DNA from: Bacteroides sp.
GTDB lineage: Bacteria; Bacteroidota; Bacteroidia; Bacteroidales; Bacteroidaceae
Assembly: GCA_017992695.1 (NCBI GenBank)
Contig: JAGOOC010000014.1
Location: 1 to 56,857 of the forward strand
DNA length: 56,857 bases
Direction of reading: 5' to 3'
Part shown: positions 45,558 through 55,356 of the stretch, piece after piece
Numbering within the stretch: the stretch's first letter is position 1
How the letters are laid out: each line of letters begins with the position of its first letter
Made by a program: the position numbers and the translations under genes
The notes under the pieces: generated by a model
What the model was told of the DNA's origin: nothing
Databases searched by the model: none
What the model saw: the letters and a program-made list of their open reading frames with translations, nothing else

Positions 45558-46451
45558 ATGGCATATATCGATTATTACCAAATTCTTGGCGTAGACAAGA
45601 AAGCCTCACAAGAGGAGATTAAAAAAGCCTATCGCAAGTTGGCACGGAAACACCATCCGGACCTTAACCCAAATAATCCCAATGCAAAGGATAAATTTCA
45701 GGAAATAAACGAAGCCAATGAGGTATTAAGTGATCCGGATAAACGTAAAAAGTACGATGAGTACGGTGAGCATTGGAAACATGCCGATGAGTTTGAATCG
45801 CAGAAACAATCGCAGCAACAAGCTTATTCGACCAGACAGGGCGAACAACAGTATTACGGTGGCGGTTCGGGTGGTGATTTCTCTGATTTCTTTGCGTCCA
45901 TGTTTGGTCAACAGCGTCGTGGTGGTGGGCGCACAGCTGGTTTTCGTGGACAAGATTTCAACGCCGAACTTCACCTCTCCCTTCGTGACGCTGCTCACAC
46001 ACATAAGCAGGTGTTGACGGTGAATGGAAAGAATGTGCGTATCACTATTCCTGCCGGGGTAGCCGATGGACAGGTTATTAAGCTGAAAGGATATGGTGGC
46101 GAAGGTGTCAATGGCGGTCCGGCCGGCGATCTTTACATTACTTTTATTATCGCTCCTGATTCCGTCTTTAAGCGGTTGGGCGATCATTTGTATATCGACG
46201 TACCTCTTGATTTCTACACAGCTGTGTTGGGCGGAGAGCAGGTAGTGCAAACTTTACATGGTGAGGTAAAACTCAAAGTTAAACCCGAAACCCAAAATGG
46301 AACGAAGGTTAAACTCAAAGGAAAAGGATTTCCTGTATACAAAAAAGAGGGCGAATACGGTGACTTGATTGTTACCTATACGGTTAAAATTCCAACAAAC
46401 TTGTCTAATCGTCAGAAGGAGTTGTTCAGAGAGTTACAAAGTATGAATTAA
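45558..46451 (+). CDS. cbpA: CbpA-type DnaJ co-chaperone
   Basis: A type II/III J-protein of 297 residues that stimulates DnaK ATPase. The J domain covers residues 1-70 with HPD at 33-35. A Gly/Ser/Gln-rich linker follows (about 75-125), then two DnaJ C-terminal beta domains (about 125-290). The CxxCxGxG zinc region of classical DnaJ is absent, so it is the CbpA form. The next gene encodes a CbpM-like modulator 5 nt downstream, the usual pairing. The 228-bp spacer before it, shared with the divergent GH9 fusion gene, shows no clear promoter. Confidence 0.92.
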   Translation: MAYIDYYQILGVDKKASQEEIKKAYRKLARKHHPDLNPNNPNAKDKFQEINEANEVLSDPDKRKKYDEYGEHWKHADEFESQKQSQQQAYSTRQGEQQYYGGGSGGDFSDFFASMFGQQRRGGGRTAGFRGQDFNAELHLSLRDAAHTHKQVLTVNGKNVRITIPAGVADGQVIKLKGYGGEGVNGGPAGDLYITFIIAPDSVFKRLGDHLYIDVPLDFYTAVLGGEQVVQTLHGEVKLKVKPETQNGTKVKLKGKGFPVYKKEGEYGDLIVTYTVKIPTNLSNRQKELFRELQSMN

Positions 46452-46456
46452 TAAGA

Positions 46457-46753
46457 ATGAGAGCTATGCAGACCGAATTGATTATTATCAGCGAATACTG
46501 TAACAAATGTCATATCGAATCCTCATTCATTGAACTATTGGAGGAGGCTGGTTTGATAGAAACACAAACAGAAGGTAACGAGCGTTATCTTTTTGTGTCG
46601 CAACTTCCCGAGTTGGAACGATACAGTCGTATGTATTATGATTTATCAATCAATATCGAAGGTATTGATGTCATCCGTCATTTGTTGCAGCGGATGGAGG
46701 GGATGAACCATGAAATGAAACTGCTTCGAAAGCAATTATTGCTTCAAGAGTGA
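46457..46753 (+). CDS. CbpM-like chaperone modulator
   Basis: A 98-residue MerR-like helical protein that in its family binds the J domain of CbpA and restrains it. Recognisable parts are IIISEYCNKCHIESSFIELLEEAGLIE at the start, LPELERYSRMYYDLSINIEGIDVIRHLLQRMEGM in the middle, and a C-terminal coiled stretch MNHEMKLLRKQLLLQE. It starts 5 nt after cbpA, or at a second ATG nine bases further on; the ribosome site does not decide between them. Confidence 0.8.
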   Translation: MRAMQTELIIISEYCNKCHIESSFIELLEEAGLIETQTEGNERYLFVSQLPELERYSRMYYDLSINIEGIDVIRHLLQRMEGMNHEMKLLRKQLLLQE

Positions 46754-46841
46754 GAAGAGAGTAAACGGGCATCGATGGAAAATAGTGTAGTTTTGAACTT
46801 TTTTTTTGTGAAAATGAAACGTATGGAAACGTGTAAACGTT

Positions 46842-46849
46842 TATCTTTA
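46842..46849 (+). promoter_or_regulatory. Possible promoter with AAACGT repeats
   Basis: TATCTTTA at 46842-46849 matches the -7 box except the last base, 27 nt before the phosphoesterase start. AAACGT occurs three times just upstream (46817, 46827, 46835), the last within the palindrome TAAACGTTTA. Confidence 0.4.
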
Positions 46850-46876
46850 CGGTTAATTTTCTAATTTGTAGTTTAT

Positions 46877-48265
46877 ATGAAAGAACGTAGAAATAGTTTA
46901 ACTCTATTGATTGCTTGTGCAGCATTCGTGTTTGTTTCCTTATCGTGCTATAGCTGTAACGATGACGATGATTCTCAGTCAGCACTACCCGCGACTAACC
47001 CTTTTGACCTTATGAGTGTGAGTAATAATCAAAGCCGAGACAAGGTTGTTGTGATCAGTGACATACATCTCGGAGCCGATCTTGAATACTCAGAAACGGT
47101 TAAACACTTGTCGCGCTTGGAACAGTTTCTAATGGATGTCCGTTACTCTACTACAGTGAAAGAGTTGGTTATAGCCGGAGACCTGTTCGATGAATGGTAC
47201 GTGCCCACCGGGGTTAACACCTACAGAGGAGGTACACAAGCCGATTTCATCAAAAGAATCGTATCTACCAATCAACCTATCTTTGATGTGTTTAACGGAA
47301 TCATTCAGGATGGTCATGTAAAATTAGTGTATGCTCCCGGAAACCATGATCTTACGGTGACCAAAGAAAATGTGGAGCTGGCATTGCCGGGCGTAACTCA
47401 GGCTCGTGATACCGATAAATTGGGATTAGGCACATACGTTCCGCAGAGCTTCCCCGAGGTTGCCATCGAGCACTCCAATCGTTACGATTTCTTTTGCGCG
47501 CCTTCTCCTTACGACAATCAAGAAATGGCTCCGGGCTCTATACTTAATCCGGGTTACTTCTTTTCAAGAATCGCTACTAACTCATTCCTTTATCAAGTGC
47601 CTCAAGAAGCAGGTACTAAAGTTCCAACGGTTGCGCTCAACAACCCGACAGACCCCACTCAGGTTTCGTTATACTTGTATTATAAAAGTTGGAAAACCGT
47701 TTTAGAAAATCTTATTTGGGTGGGCGACAAGTTTGACGATAAGATTATTAAAACCAATATTAATGGTTATACCGATACCTATTCAATAGGTGAACTGCTT
47801 CCCTATAATCATACTGATGGTTCTATTACTGTGAAGATGTTTCAAAATTCATTTACGCAAAACAGTTGGGAGAAGCGATTGAAGTATTGCAATGTACCGG
47901 TTATGACAAAAATCAACGATGCCATTGTAGGCAGCCTCAATACTTCGTTTCTTGACGGACAATCAAACGTTCAATACTTCCAAAATCCAAATTCAAAAAC
48001 CCGCATTGTAGTGTTTGGGCACACGCATATCCCCATGATTAAGACCTTTACAAATCCTAACGGTCAGGCTTGTGTGTATGCAAACACGGGTACTTGGGTC
48101 GACAGGAAGTTTAGAGGCAATGAAGTAGTCGATCAAGATGTACAAAACATGGACTTTGTGGTTATAGCTCCACGCAAAGACGACAGTAATAAAATCTATA
48201 TAGGCTTATGTAAATTGGAAAGAGGAATCCATAAAATGATTGAAAACCAAACGATTGTTCGGTAG
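46877..48265 (+). CDS. Metallophosphoesterase, probable surface lipoprotein
   Basis: A 462-residue calcineurin-type phosphoesterase. The two-metal motifs are in order: DIH (Asp62, His64) in VVVISDIHLGAD, GDLFDEW, GNHD in YAPGNHDLT, and GHTH in VVFGHTHIPM. The N-terminus is a lipoprotein signal ending at Cys24 or Cys27. It is followed by Asn and four Asp residues, a charge pattern like the lipoprotein export signal that sends Bacteroidetes lipoproteins to the cell surface. The enzyme is therefore likely extracellular. The substrate (phosphomonoester, nucleotide or lipid phosphate) cannot be told. It has its own candidate promoter and a bidirectional terminator. Confidence 0.85.
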   Translation: MKERRNSLTLLIACAAFVFVSLSCYSCNDDDDSQSALPATNPFDLMSVSNNQSRDKVVVISDIHLGADLEYSETVKHLSRLEQFLMDVRYSTTVKELVIAGDLFDEWYVPTGVNTYRGGTQADFIKRIVSTNQPIFDVFNGIIQDGHVKLVYAPGNHDLTVTKENVELALPGVTQARDTDKLGLGTYVPQSFPEVAIEHSNRYDFFCAPSPYDNQEMAPGSILNPGYFFSRIATNSFLYQVPQEAGTKVPTVALNNPTDPTQVSLYLYYKSWKTVLENLIWVGDKFDDKIIKTNINGYTDTYSIGELLPYNHTDGSITVKMFQNSFTQNSWEKRLKYCNVPVMTKINDAIVGSLNTSFLDGQSNVQYFQNPNSKTRIVVFGHTHIPMIKTFTNPNGQACVYANTGTWVDRKFRGNEVVDQDVQNMDFVVIAPRKDDSNKIYIGLCKLERGIHKMIENQTIVR

Positions 48266-48300
48266 TATCCGGTGCTGTCTATCTGATTTGAACTATAAAA

Positions 48301-48346
48301 ATGAGCGGACTTCTTTCCTGTCTAAACAGGGAAAAAGTCCGCTCAT
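48301..48346. terminator. Bidirectional terminator between the phosphoesterase and GH2 genes
   Basis: ATGAGCGGACTT (48301-48312) pairs perfectly with AAGTCCGCTCAT (48335-48346). An inner stem TTTCCTGT/ACAGGGAAA with one bulge extends it. An A-run lies on the left and ATTTT on the right, so it can serve both convergent genes. Confidence 0.9.
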
Positions 48347-48372
48347 CATTTTAGCCTTATCGCTGAACCAAA

Positions 48373-51300
48373 TTACTCTTCTAAGATGGTGATTTCAGCT
48401 CCCGAAGCGTAATCTTGTCCGCGCTGTTCGCTCAAAGCGGTAAAGCGGATGTATCGTGCTTTGATTGGTTTGTCGAACATCACCTTCTTCTCTTTCAAGT
48501 CGTTGGCAAAAGTTCCTTTAGAGACAGGTTCGCCCCACTCTTTGCCGTCTTGACTCACCTGAATGGAGTAGTCTTTTACATTTCCATTGGCACTGCTCTG
48601 ACGGGGCAAGTAAGTGAAGCCTTTGATGCTTTTTACTTCACCGGCATCCAAGTCGACCCAATGCGGATGTTTGGCTACGGTAACAGAATACATGGTGTGC
48701 CAGCCAGTATTGGGATCACCATCGGTTAGGTTCTTCGCTTTTCCTCCGTCCGACTCTTCACTGCTTGCGTAGACGACCTCTGTTTGTATACTTTCGATCT
48801 TTTCGAAAGCGATGGATGCTTTGATAAAAGGTGCATCTTTGAACCAGGCAGTTACTGTTCCGCCACCGCGCAAAGCAATGGGAGCGTCGTACGCTTTCAT
48901 TTTGCTCTTATCTACAGTGTAGCAAATGTCAGCGTTTGTTTTGGGTGAAGTGATGGACACAACTCCCGAACGATTGCGGATGATAGACAGTGGCACATCT
49001 CCAGCCGAGGTTACGTTGGCCGTGGCAGCAAGATCTTTACTTGCAGGACGGATGATGAAGCCCATGTTGTGATGGCCGGCAAATACGCGGTCTTGCTCCA
49101 GGGGGCCGCCTTGTCCGCAACTGTTACCGCCCAATCCGGTCACAGCAGCATCCAGGTGCAGATAGGTATCTGTAGCAGCAGGCAATTGATAAGGATGAGA
49201 AGCCAGTATGAGATCGAGGGCAGAGTAAGGCAATGCCGAAACTGACAGACGATCGGTAGCTACAAACACGGCTCCGTTTCCGTTATTATTAGTTAGTGCG
49301 CACCAGCGAACATCTTCATGATTGCCCATGTCTTGTGGTTTAGGGAAGTTTACAAACTCTCCGGCTACCGTGTTTTTATGCTGTTCGATAAACTGTCCAC
49401 TCTTGCGGTCGGCATAGTTATCGATAGGACCACGTCCGTAGTAGGTAAAGTTGGCGTACTGTTGAGGCACACGCATCACATAACCCAAACGAGGCAACAC
49501 CAAGCTGGGTTGGTTGGATGTAATGCTTGACGCGAGTTCGATAGAGCCATCTTTATAAACAGTCCACACTTGGTTGGTGATGAATTTAAAGTCATTCTTG
49601 CCCAATGGTTTGTCTGTTAACTCTTGAATGCTGCTCTTTCCGCTACTTGTTCCACCTACTATTTTGGCTGCATTAGGGGCTTGAGATTCTACGGTGAACG
49701 AAAGCACCACGGTGCCGTCTTCTTTCGTTATCATGTTGTAGCCGGTTACTGCATCCTTCAGGTTGTGCAACCCATTTTCAAACCAAGGAGAATAGAACCA
49801 GTTGTCGTTATTGGTAAATGCACGCAAGGCATCAAGTTTCGGACCATTGCCATCGCTAATGATGGTTTCGCTTCCATAATTCAAACGCTGAATGGTACCT
49901 GTCTTGGTGTTGAATACGGCTTCGAAGCCCTTGCCTTTGATGGTTATCCGATCATTGGCTTGAATCGCTGTTGCTTTATCATTGCTTTGGGTTAACTGAG
50001 CGATTGACGTTCGGTTGGTTGCTTCTTTAACAAGTAGTTGCTCTTCTGCTTGTACAAATTGCTTGTTGGCCCAGGGCATGTTCTCTTTCAGTAAGAATTG
50101 AATTTTCACGAAGTATTCTGAATCGCTTCTCAATTGGTCAAACGAATAGGGCGTGTTGATCAACACCCGTGCGCGCGGAGCAACGTTGCCCATAGCGATC
50201 AGTCCCGATTGTGTTTCTTTCCCGTTTTCGTAAAGCGACCACTTCACGTCATACTCCGAAAGGTCTTTGAAATAGTATTTGTTGAATACCTCGAACTCGC
50301 CTCTCTTTACATCGATTGCTTTGACGCCGATGTGCTGATAGACTTTCTTTACCTCGTAATACTGTGGTTTGGGTTCGAGATCGCCAAATACGATACCGTT
50401 CATTACAAACTGTCCGTCGTTGGGCGTATCGCCAAAGTCGCCTCCATAAGCCAGGTAGCGTTCTCCTGTCTTCTTGTCGTAGTTGTACATGGATTGGTCT
50501 ACCCAGTCCCAGATAGCCCCACCACAGAAGAAATTGGTCGACTCGATGGCTTCCCAATAATCGATCAAGTTGCCGCAGGCGTTGCCCATAGAGTGCGCAT
50601 ATTCTGAAACGTGGAAGGGGTATTTGATGTTGTACCCACCTTTTACCGCACCGCGCATCCAGCCGATAGATGGGTATTGGTTCGAACCCATATCAACAAT
50701 ATCATTGTTGCGTTCGTACTGAACCGGACGCGAGCTGTCGAATGCTTTCAGCGCATTGTAAGCCGCTACGAAGTTCTTACCCGGGCCGGCTTCGTTGCCA
50801 AGTGACCAGATAACAATAGAAGGATTATTTACATTGGCATGAACCATCTCCATCACACGAGCCACGTGCGCAGCTTTCCATTCTACCGGGTGAGACAAGG
50901 AGGCTGCACCGTAGTAGTATTGATGTGATTCGATATTGGCTTCATCTTCCAGATAGATTCCGTACTTGTTGCACAAGTAGTACCAATACGGATCGTCGGG
51001 GTAGTGCGCATTGCGTACGTGGTTGATGTTGGCACGCTTCATCAGCATCACCTCATCTTCCATCATTTGTCGAGTAATAGCGTGACCTACTGCCGGGTTT
51101 GATTCGTGGCGGTTCACCCCTTTCAGTTTCACCGTTTTACCGTTTACGAAATAGTAGCGACCTGCCAATCCGAATTCGTCGGCCGAAGCAGGTGTATCTT
51201 TGATCTCTACCTTGCGGAAGCCCACTGTGGTAGAAACGGTTTCTACGGTTTTTCCTTTCTTGTCTTTCAACTCGGCTACGAGTGTATAAAGATAGGGATA

Positions 51301-52392
51301 TTCGGCAGACCATTTATTGGGCGACTGTACGTTCAAAATCGCCTTCTCGGCCTCGGTCGTTGTATTTGGGTTCACCAACTGAACGGTAGCCGAAGCCACT
51401 GCATCTGCAAGCGGTGTGTTCTCGTCCGAATAGAGCTTGTTTGCATAAAGTGTATAGGCCATCTGATAGCCTTTAGCTGCTTTCTTGCTTAGGTTGCGAA
51501 TGTCGGCACTGATGGCAAGCGACCCATTGGTGTAGGTTTGATCAAGATCGGGGATAACCACCAAGTCGCTCACATGTACCTTCGGTGTAGCATAAAGAGC
51601 TACGGTACGGAAGATACCCGGTAGGCGAAACATGTCTTGTGCTTCGAGGAAGGAGGCATCTGAACTGCGATATACCTCGGCAGCAATGGTGTTTCTCCCT
51701 TTTTGCAGATAGGGGGTAATGTTGAAGTTTGCGGTGTTGCGTGAATTCTTAGAGAAGCCCACGTATTGACCGTTAATCCAAAGATAGAAGAAGGAGTCTA
51801 CACCGTCGAAGCTGATAAAGACTTCGCGTTCGTTCCAGTCTTTCGGAACTTCAAAGTCGCGACGGAATGAGCCTACTTCGTTGCGGTGCTTGTAGGTAGT
51901 CCAGTTGGTGGGTGGTGTGCGCATCACTCCTCCGCGCCAGTCGTCTACCGCTACTTTATGTTGAAAAATGACGGGTTGATTTACGTAAATAGGCACTCCG
52001 TATTTCAGGCTGCCATCTTTTTGTATACCATAGATGTTCCAGCTCGAAGGAACGGGGATATTGTCCCAAGCGGATACATCGAACGTGGTTTGATAAAAAT
52101 CTTTGGGTCGTGAGTCGGGATCGGGTGCCCAGTTGAATTTCCAGTCACCATTGAGTGATAACCAGTACTTGCTGTTTTCGGGCAATACTTTTCGTGCACT
52201 GGCTGCATCTTGAAAAGTGAAGAACCAAGAGCGTGGTTGTTCTTTGTTAAGAGCTAAATTTTGTGGTGATTCCCATTCATTGCCTATGGGAGCTTTTACG
52301 GAGGTATAACTAAACCCCTCCAGAGGTTCTCCTTTTGCAAAACAGAACGAGATTGTGCTGCACAGCACCAAACTTAATGTAAGTTTTCGCAT
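48373..52392 (-). CDS. GH2 beta-galactosidase (LacZ-type) with C-terminal F5/8 type C domain
   Basis: A secreted 1339-residue enzyme with signal peptide ending near FCFAKG. The LacZ domain order is seen: sugar-binding jelly roll (about 45-265), Ig-like domain, and the catalytic barrel with GVNRHESNPAVGHA. The acid/base Glu534 lies in SLGNEAGPG and the nucleophile Glu597 in HVSEYAHSMGN. A second Ig domain and the beta-galactosidase small-chain domain (about 840-1130) follow. The last 150 residues or so (VVYASSEESDGGKAKNLTDG...ARYIRFTALSEQRG) form a discoidin-like carbohydrate-binding domain, longer than E. coli LacZ. It lies alone, not beside susCD genes, so the target beta-galactoside is not evident. 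Confidence 0.93.
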   Translation of the reverse strand: MRKLTLSLVLCSTISFCFAKGEPLEGFSYTSVKAPIGNEWESPQNLALNKEQPRSWFFTFQDAASARKVLPENSKYWLSLNGDWKFNWAPDPDSRPKDFYQTTFDVSAWDNIPVPSSWNIYGIQKDGSLKYGVPIYVNQPVIFQHKVAVDDWRGGVMRTPPTNWTTYKHRNEVGSFRRDFEVPKDWNEREVFISFDGVDSFFYLWINGQYVGFSKNSRNTANFNITPYLQKGRNTIAAEVYRSSDASFLEAQDMFRLPGIFRTVALYATPKVHVSDLVVIPDLDQTYTNGSLAISADIRNLSKKAAKGYQMAYTLYANKLYSDENTPLADAVASATVQLVNPNTTTEAEKAILNVQSPNKWSAEYPYLYTLVAELKDKKGKTVETVSTTVGFRKVEIKDTPASADEFGLAGRYYFVNGKTVKLKGVNRHESNPAVGHAITRQMMEDEVMLMKRANINHVRNAHYPDDPYWYYLCNKYGIYLEDEANIESHQYYYGAASLSHPVEWKAAHVARVMEMVHANVNNPSIVIWSLGNEAGPGKNFVAAYNALKAFDSSRPVQYERNNDIVDMGSNQYPSIGWMRGAVKGGYNIKYPFHVSEYAHSMGNACGNLIDYWEAIESTNFFCGGAIWDWVDQSMYNYDKKTGERYLAYGGDFGDTPNDGQFVMNGIVFGDLEPKPQYYEVKKVYQHIGVKAIDVKRGEFEVFNKYYFKDLSEYDVKWSLYENGKETQSGLIAMGNVAPRARVLINTPYSFDQLRSDSEYFVKIQFLLKENMPWANKQFVQAEEQLLVKEATNRTSIAQLTQSNDKATAIQANDRITIKGKGFEAVFNTKTGTIQRLNYGSETIISDGNGPKLDALRAFTNNDNWFYSPWFENGLHNLKDAVTGYNMITKEDGTVVLSFTVESQAPNAAKIVGGTSSGKSSIQELTDKPLGKNDFKFITNQVWTVYKDGSIELASSITSNQPSLVLPRLGYVMRVPQQYANFTYYGRGPIDNYADRKSGQFIEQHKNTVAGEFVNFPKPQDMGNHEDVRWCALTNNNGNGAVFVATDRLSVSALPYSALDLILASHPYQLPAATDTYLHLDAAVTGLGGNSCGQGGPLEQDRVFAGHHNMGFIIRPASKDLAATANVTSAGDVPLSIIRNRSGVVSITSPKTNADICYTVDKSKMKAYDAPIALRGGGTVTAWFKDAPFIKASIAFEKIESIQTEVVYASSEESDGGKAKNLTDGDPNTGWHTMYSVTVAKHPHWVDLDAGEVKSIKGFTYLPRQSSANGNVKDYSIQVSQDGKEWGEPVSKGTFANDLKEKKVMFDKPIKARYIRFTALSEQRGQDYASGAEITILEE

Positions 52393-52711
52393 GATAGTTT
52401 CCTTAGTATTTAAAATGTTTTATAGAAGTTTTATATCGTATTTTGTCGACTGCACTTACGCTCTAAGCGATCTGATGCAAAATTCGTGAAAAACAGCCAC
52501 ACAACCAAATTGCTTGACATTAATTGGGAAATTATTTTCCGATAAGCAGGAATAATTGGGCGAGTAATAAAAACTGAGCTCTTGGCATTTATTCTTTGGT
52601 GGTTACCCGAAAATGTCGGTAGGCTTCCTGCCACCTTCCAATACACTATCAACTTATTTAGGCACATTCGGTGAACCCTAATTCCTTTTGAGTTGTTTCA
52701 TTAGTATAAAT
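52393..52711. other. Divergent spacer between the GH2 gene and the fak-plsY operon
   Basis: No gene seen in 319 bases. On the minus strand GAATTTTG at 52478-52485 is one base off the -7 box and could drive the GH2 gene. Near 52520-52560 there is a small dyad GGAAA-TTA-TTTTCC and the octamer TAATTGGG twice, a possible regulatory site. I found no good box for the rightward operon. Confidence 0.45.
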
Positions 52712-54562
52712 ATGACAAAATTAATTTCAAATGATTCAAAAAAGATGGCTGAACACACAGAAAAAACAAATAATGACACTACAAAGGTTGATGGTAGAAT
52801 ACTTTATTATTCGTTTCTTGCCGGTGCCAATCAACTACTTCAACATCAGGCAGAGATAAATAAGCTAAATGTTTTCCCAGTAAATGATAAAGATACCGGA
52901 ACCAATTTAGCCGCTACGGTGCGGTCAGTATTAGATAACATCCAACCGCATAAATTTTATAAAACGATGGTAAACGATATGGCCGAAGCGGCATTGGTGG
53001 GAGCCAGAGGTAACTCCGGCGTTATTTTTGCCCAGTTTTTGTATGGGCTGAGTTGTGAAACAAAAGACAAAGCCACACTAACGATCACCGAATTTGCCGA
53101 AAGCGTTTGCCGTTCCGTTCCTTATATGTACGGGGCTATTTCAAACCCGCTGGAAGGCACTATGCTGACGGTCATTAAAGAGTGGGCCGAATTTCTTCAT
53201 GCCAAGAGAGAAAATATCCATGAATTTAAAAAGGTGATTATCGACTCTTTGTCTGTGTTGGAGAAATCTTTATCAGAAACGACCTTCAAACTAAAGGCAT
53301 TGCATAAATCGGGCTTTGTCGATGCAGGAGCAAAGGGGTTCGTGGTGTTTATCAAAGGCGTTACCGATTTTTTACGAGCCGGAGATGTTCGACAGTTGGC
53401 TGTCCTCTCCCAAGCCACCTTCTCTTTTATTCCCCCTGAGCATATCGTCGATGATGAGATTACATACCGCTACTGTACGGAAGCGATCATTAAAAACCTG
53501 AGTGTCGGTCGTGCTGAGATTCAGAAAATAGCAAGTAAAAGTGGCGATTCTCTTGTGGTAGCTGGTTCCGAAGCAACTTGCCGGATTCATATCCATACCA
53601 ATCGGCCGGCAGAACTTTTCCAAGAACTGAAAGCGTGTGGCACTATCACTTTTCAAAAAGTGGACGACATGATTCGACAACAAGAAACAGCTACCAAGCG
53701 CAAATGGAATATCGCCTTGGTGACTGATTCTTCTTGCGACCTGTCGCAGGAACTGATCGACTTTTATCAAATAAACGTCGTTCCGCTTAACCTGAACTTC
53801 GCCGACAATCATTTTCTGGATAAAGTAACCATCAAGCCCGACCGTTTTTACGATATGCTCGAATCGGAAACTGAGTTTCCCAAAACCTCTCAAATAAACG
53901 AACAGACCTTTACGAATTTGTACTCCCACCTGGCTTCGCATTACGATGCCATTATTGCCATACACCTCACCGGGCAATTCAGCGGAACCTTTGCCAATAG
54001 TGCCAAAGCCGGAAAGCGTATATCGAAAGAATTCGATAAGCCGATCTACGTGATTGATTCTAAAAACCTATCCGGGGCCTTGGGATTGCTTGTGCTGAAA
54101 GCTGCCAAAAGCATTGAAGCCGGACAAAGGGTCGATGCCGTTGTACGAACGCTTGCCGATGATATCATGCAAACAAAGATATTTGTCAGTGTCCGCGACC
54201 TGAAGTATATGATCAAAGGGGGGCGGGTGTCCAAGCCCAAAGGGTTTATAGCCAGTCTTTTGGGATTCAATCCGGTTATATCTATGGACGGACAGGGAAA
54301 ATCGCTGTTGTTTGGCAATACCTTCAGCCAGCGTGCTAGTTTAAAGAAAGTAATGGGGCATATTGCAAAAATCAGTCGGCAGAAAACGGTGTGGAACTAC
54401 ATCGTGTTGCATGCACACAACCCCGAAGGTGCTGAAGAAACAGCCAAAAAGATGGTGCTGCTTACCGGTAAAAATGCCGCTTCCATTGTTGATATTTCGC
54501 CCGTTATCGGTATGCATGCAGGCAGTGGGGCAATAGCAATCTCTTTATTATTAACCAATTAA
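52712..54562 (+). CDS. Fatty acid kinase FakA-FakB fusion (DAK2-DegV)
   Basis: A 616-residue protein joining the two halves of fatty acid kinase. Residues about 30-200 are the DhaL/DAK2 kinase domain with the ATP/Mg site NDKDTGTN (58-65) and GARGNSG (97-103). About 220-320 matches the FakA middle domain (YRYCTEAII...GDSLVVAGSE...IHIHTNRPAELF). From about 330 to the end is a DegV/FakB fatty-acid-binding domain (ALVTDSSCDLSQEL, KTSQINEQTF, LTGQFSGTFANSA, LKYMIKGGRVSK). In Firmicutes FakA and FakB are separate, and together they make acyl-phosphate from fatty acid. Here they are one chain, with FakB in the place of the FakA C-terminal domain. The operon ends with plsY, which uses acyl-phosphate. 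The start is ATG 52712 or 52745. Confidence 0.85.
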   Translation: MTKLISNDSKKMAEHTEKTNNDTTKVDGRILYYSFLAGANQLLQHQAEINKLNVFPVNDKDTGTNLAATVRSVLDNIQPHKFYKTMVNDMAEAALVGARGNSGVIFAQFLYGLSCETKDKATLTITEFAESVCRSVPYMYGAISNPLEGTMLTVIKEWAEFLHAKRENIHEFKKVIIDSLSVLEKSLSETTFKLKALHKSGFVDAGAKGFVVFIKGVTDFLRAGDVRQLAVLSQATFSFIPPEHIVDDEITYRYCTEAIIKNLSVGRAEIQKIASKSGDSLVVAGSEATCRIHIHTNRPAELFQELKACGTITFQKVDDMIRQQETATKRKWNIALVTDSSCDLSQELIDFYQINVVPLNLNFADNHFLDKVTIKPDRFYDMLESETEFPKTSQINEQTFTNLYSHLASHYDAIIAIHLTGQFSGTFANSAKAGKRISKEFDKPIYVIDSKNLSGALGLLVLKAAKSIEAGQRVDAVVRTLADDIMQTKIFVSVRDLKYMIKGGRVSKPKGFIASLLGFNPVISMDGQGKSLLFGNTFSQRASLKKVMGHIAKISRQKTVWNYIVLHAHNPEGAEETAKKMVLLTGKNAASIVDISPVIGMHAGSGAIAISLLLTN

Positions 54563-54573
54563 ATTCACCCGTC

Positions 54574-55350
54574 ATGTTGACACTATTTTTACAGGCATCG
54601 CTTGTTATCTTGATTCTTTTTACGCTTTTATGGCTCTTGAGCGTTCAGTTGAAGAATGTAAGTATTGTTGATCTTTTTTGGGGAGTCGGCTTTGTGGTGG
54701 TAAACACGTTCTATGTATGCATGTCGGGCGATCTCACTCCCCGAAAAATGCTCATGCTCGTTTTGGTCACTGTCTGGGGGGCGCGGCTATCTATCTACCT
54801 TACCTGGCGCAATAAAGGGAAAGGAGAAGACTTTAGATATCAAGCGTTTAGAGAAAAGTATGGTCCTGCGCGCTATTGGTGGATCAGTTTCTTCCAGACC
54901 TTCTTGTTGCAGGGTGTATTAACCATGCTGATTTCATTGCCCTTGCTGGGCGTTAGTATGGGCGCTCCATCCCATTCCCTCCATGCGCTTGATTACGTTG
55001 GTATTTTGGTCTGGCTTGTCGGTTTTACTTTCGAAACCGGAGGCGATTATCAATTGGCGCGTTTTAAAAACAATCCTCAAAACAAAGGAAAGGTACTTTC
55101 TCATGGATTTTGGCGATATACCCGACACCCCAATTATTTCGGCGATTCGGCTGTGTGGTGGGCTTACGGCCTATTTAGCATTTCTGCCGGAAGCTACTGG
55201 CAAGTCCTAGGCTCTGTCCTGATGACCTTGCTCATCATCAAAGTTTCGGGGGTGGCTCTGCTCGAAAAGACATTGAATCACACCAAACCGCAGTATGCTG
55301 AATATGTGAAAAAAACGAGTTCCTTTTTCCCGTGGTTCCCTAAAAAGTAA
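54574..55350 (+). CDS. DUF1295 family membrane protein (steroid 5-alpha-reductase-like)
   Basis: A 258-residue integral membrane protein with six or seven helices. The conserved C-terminal block GKVLSHGFWRYTRHPNYFGDSAVWWAYG is typical of DUF1295 and related NADPH-dependent reductases and isoprenylcysteine-type methyltransferases. VDLFWGVGFVVVNTFY near the N-terminus is also characteristic. The reaction is not known in bacteria; the neighbours suggest lipid substrates. It starts 11 nt after the fatty acid kinase fusion and ends 6 nt before the peroxiredoxin gene. Confidence 0.8.
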   Translation: MLTLFLQASLVILILFTLLWLLSVQLKNVSIVDLFWGVGFVVVNTFYVCMSGDLTPRKMLMLVLVTVWGARLSIYLTWRNKGKGEDFRYQAFREKYGPARYWWISFFQTFLLQGVLTMLISLPLLGVSMGAPSHSLHALDYVGILVWLVGFTFETGGDYQLARFKNNPQNKGKVLSHGFWRYTRHPNYFGDSAVWWAYGLFSISAGSYWQVLGSVLMTLLIIKVSGVALLEKTLNHTKPQYAEYVKKTSSFFPWFPKK

Positions 55351-55356
55351 GTACTC

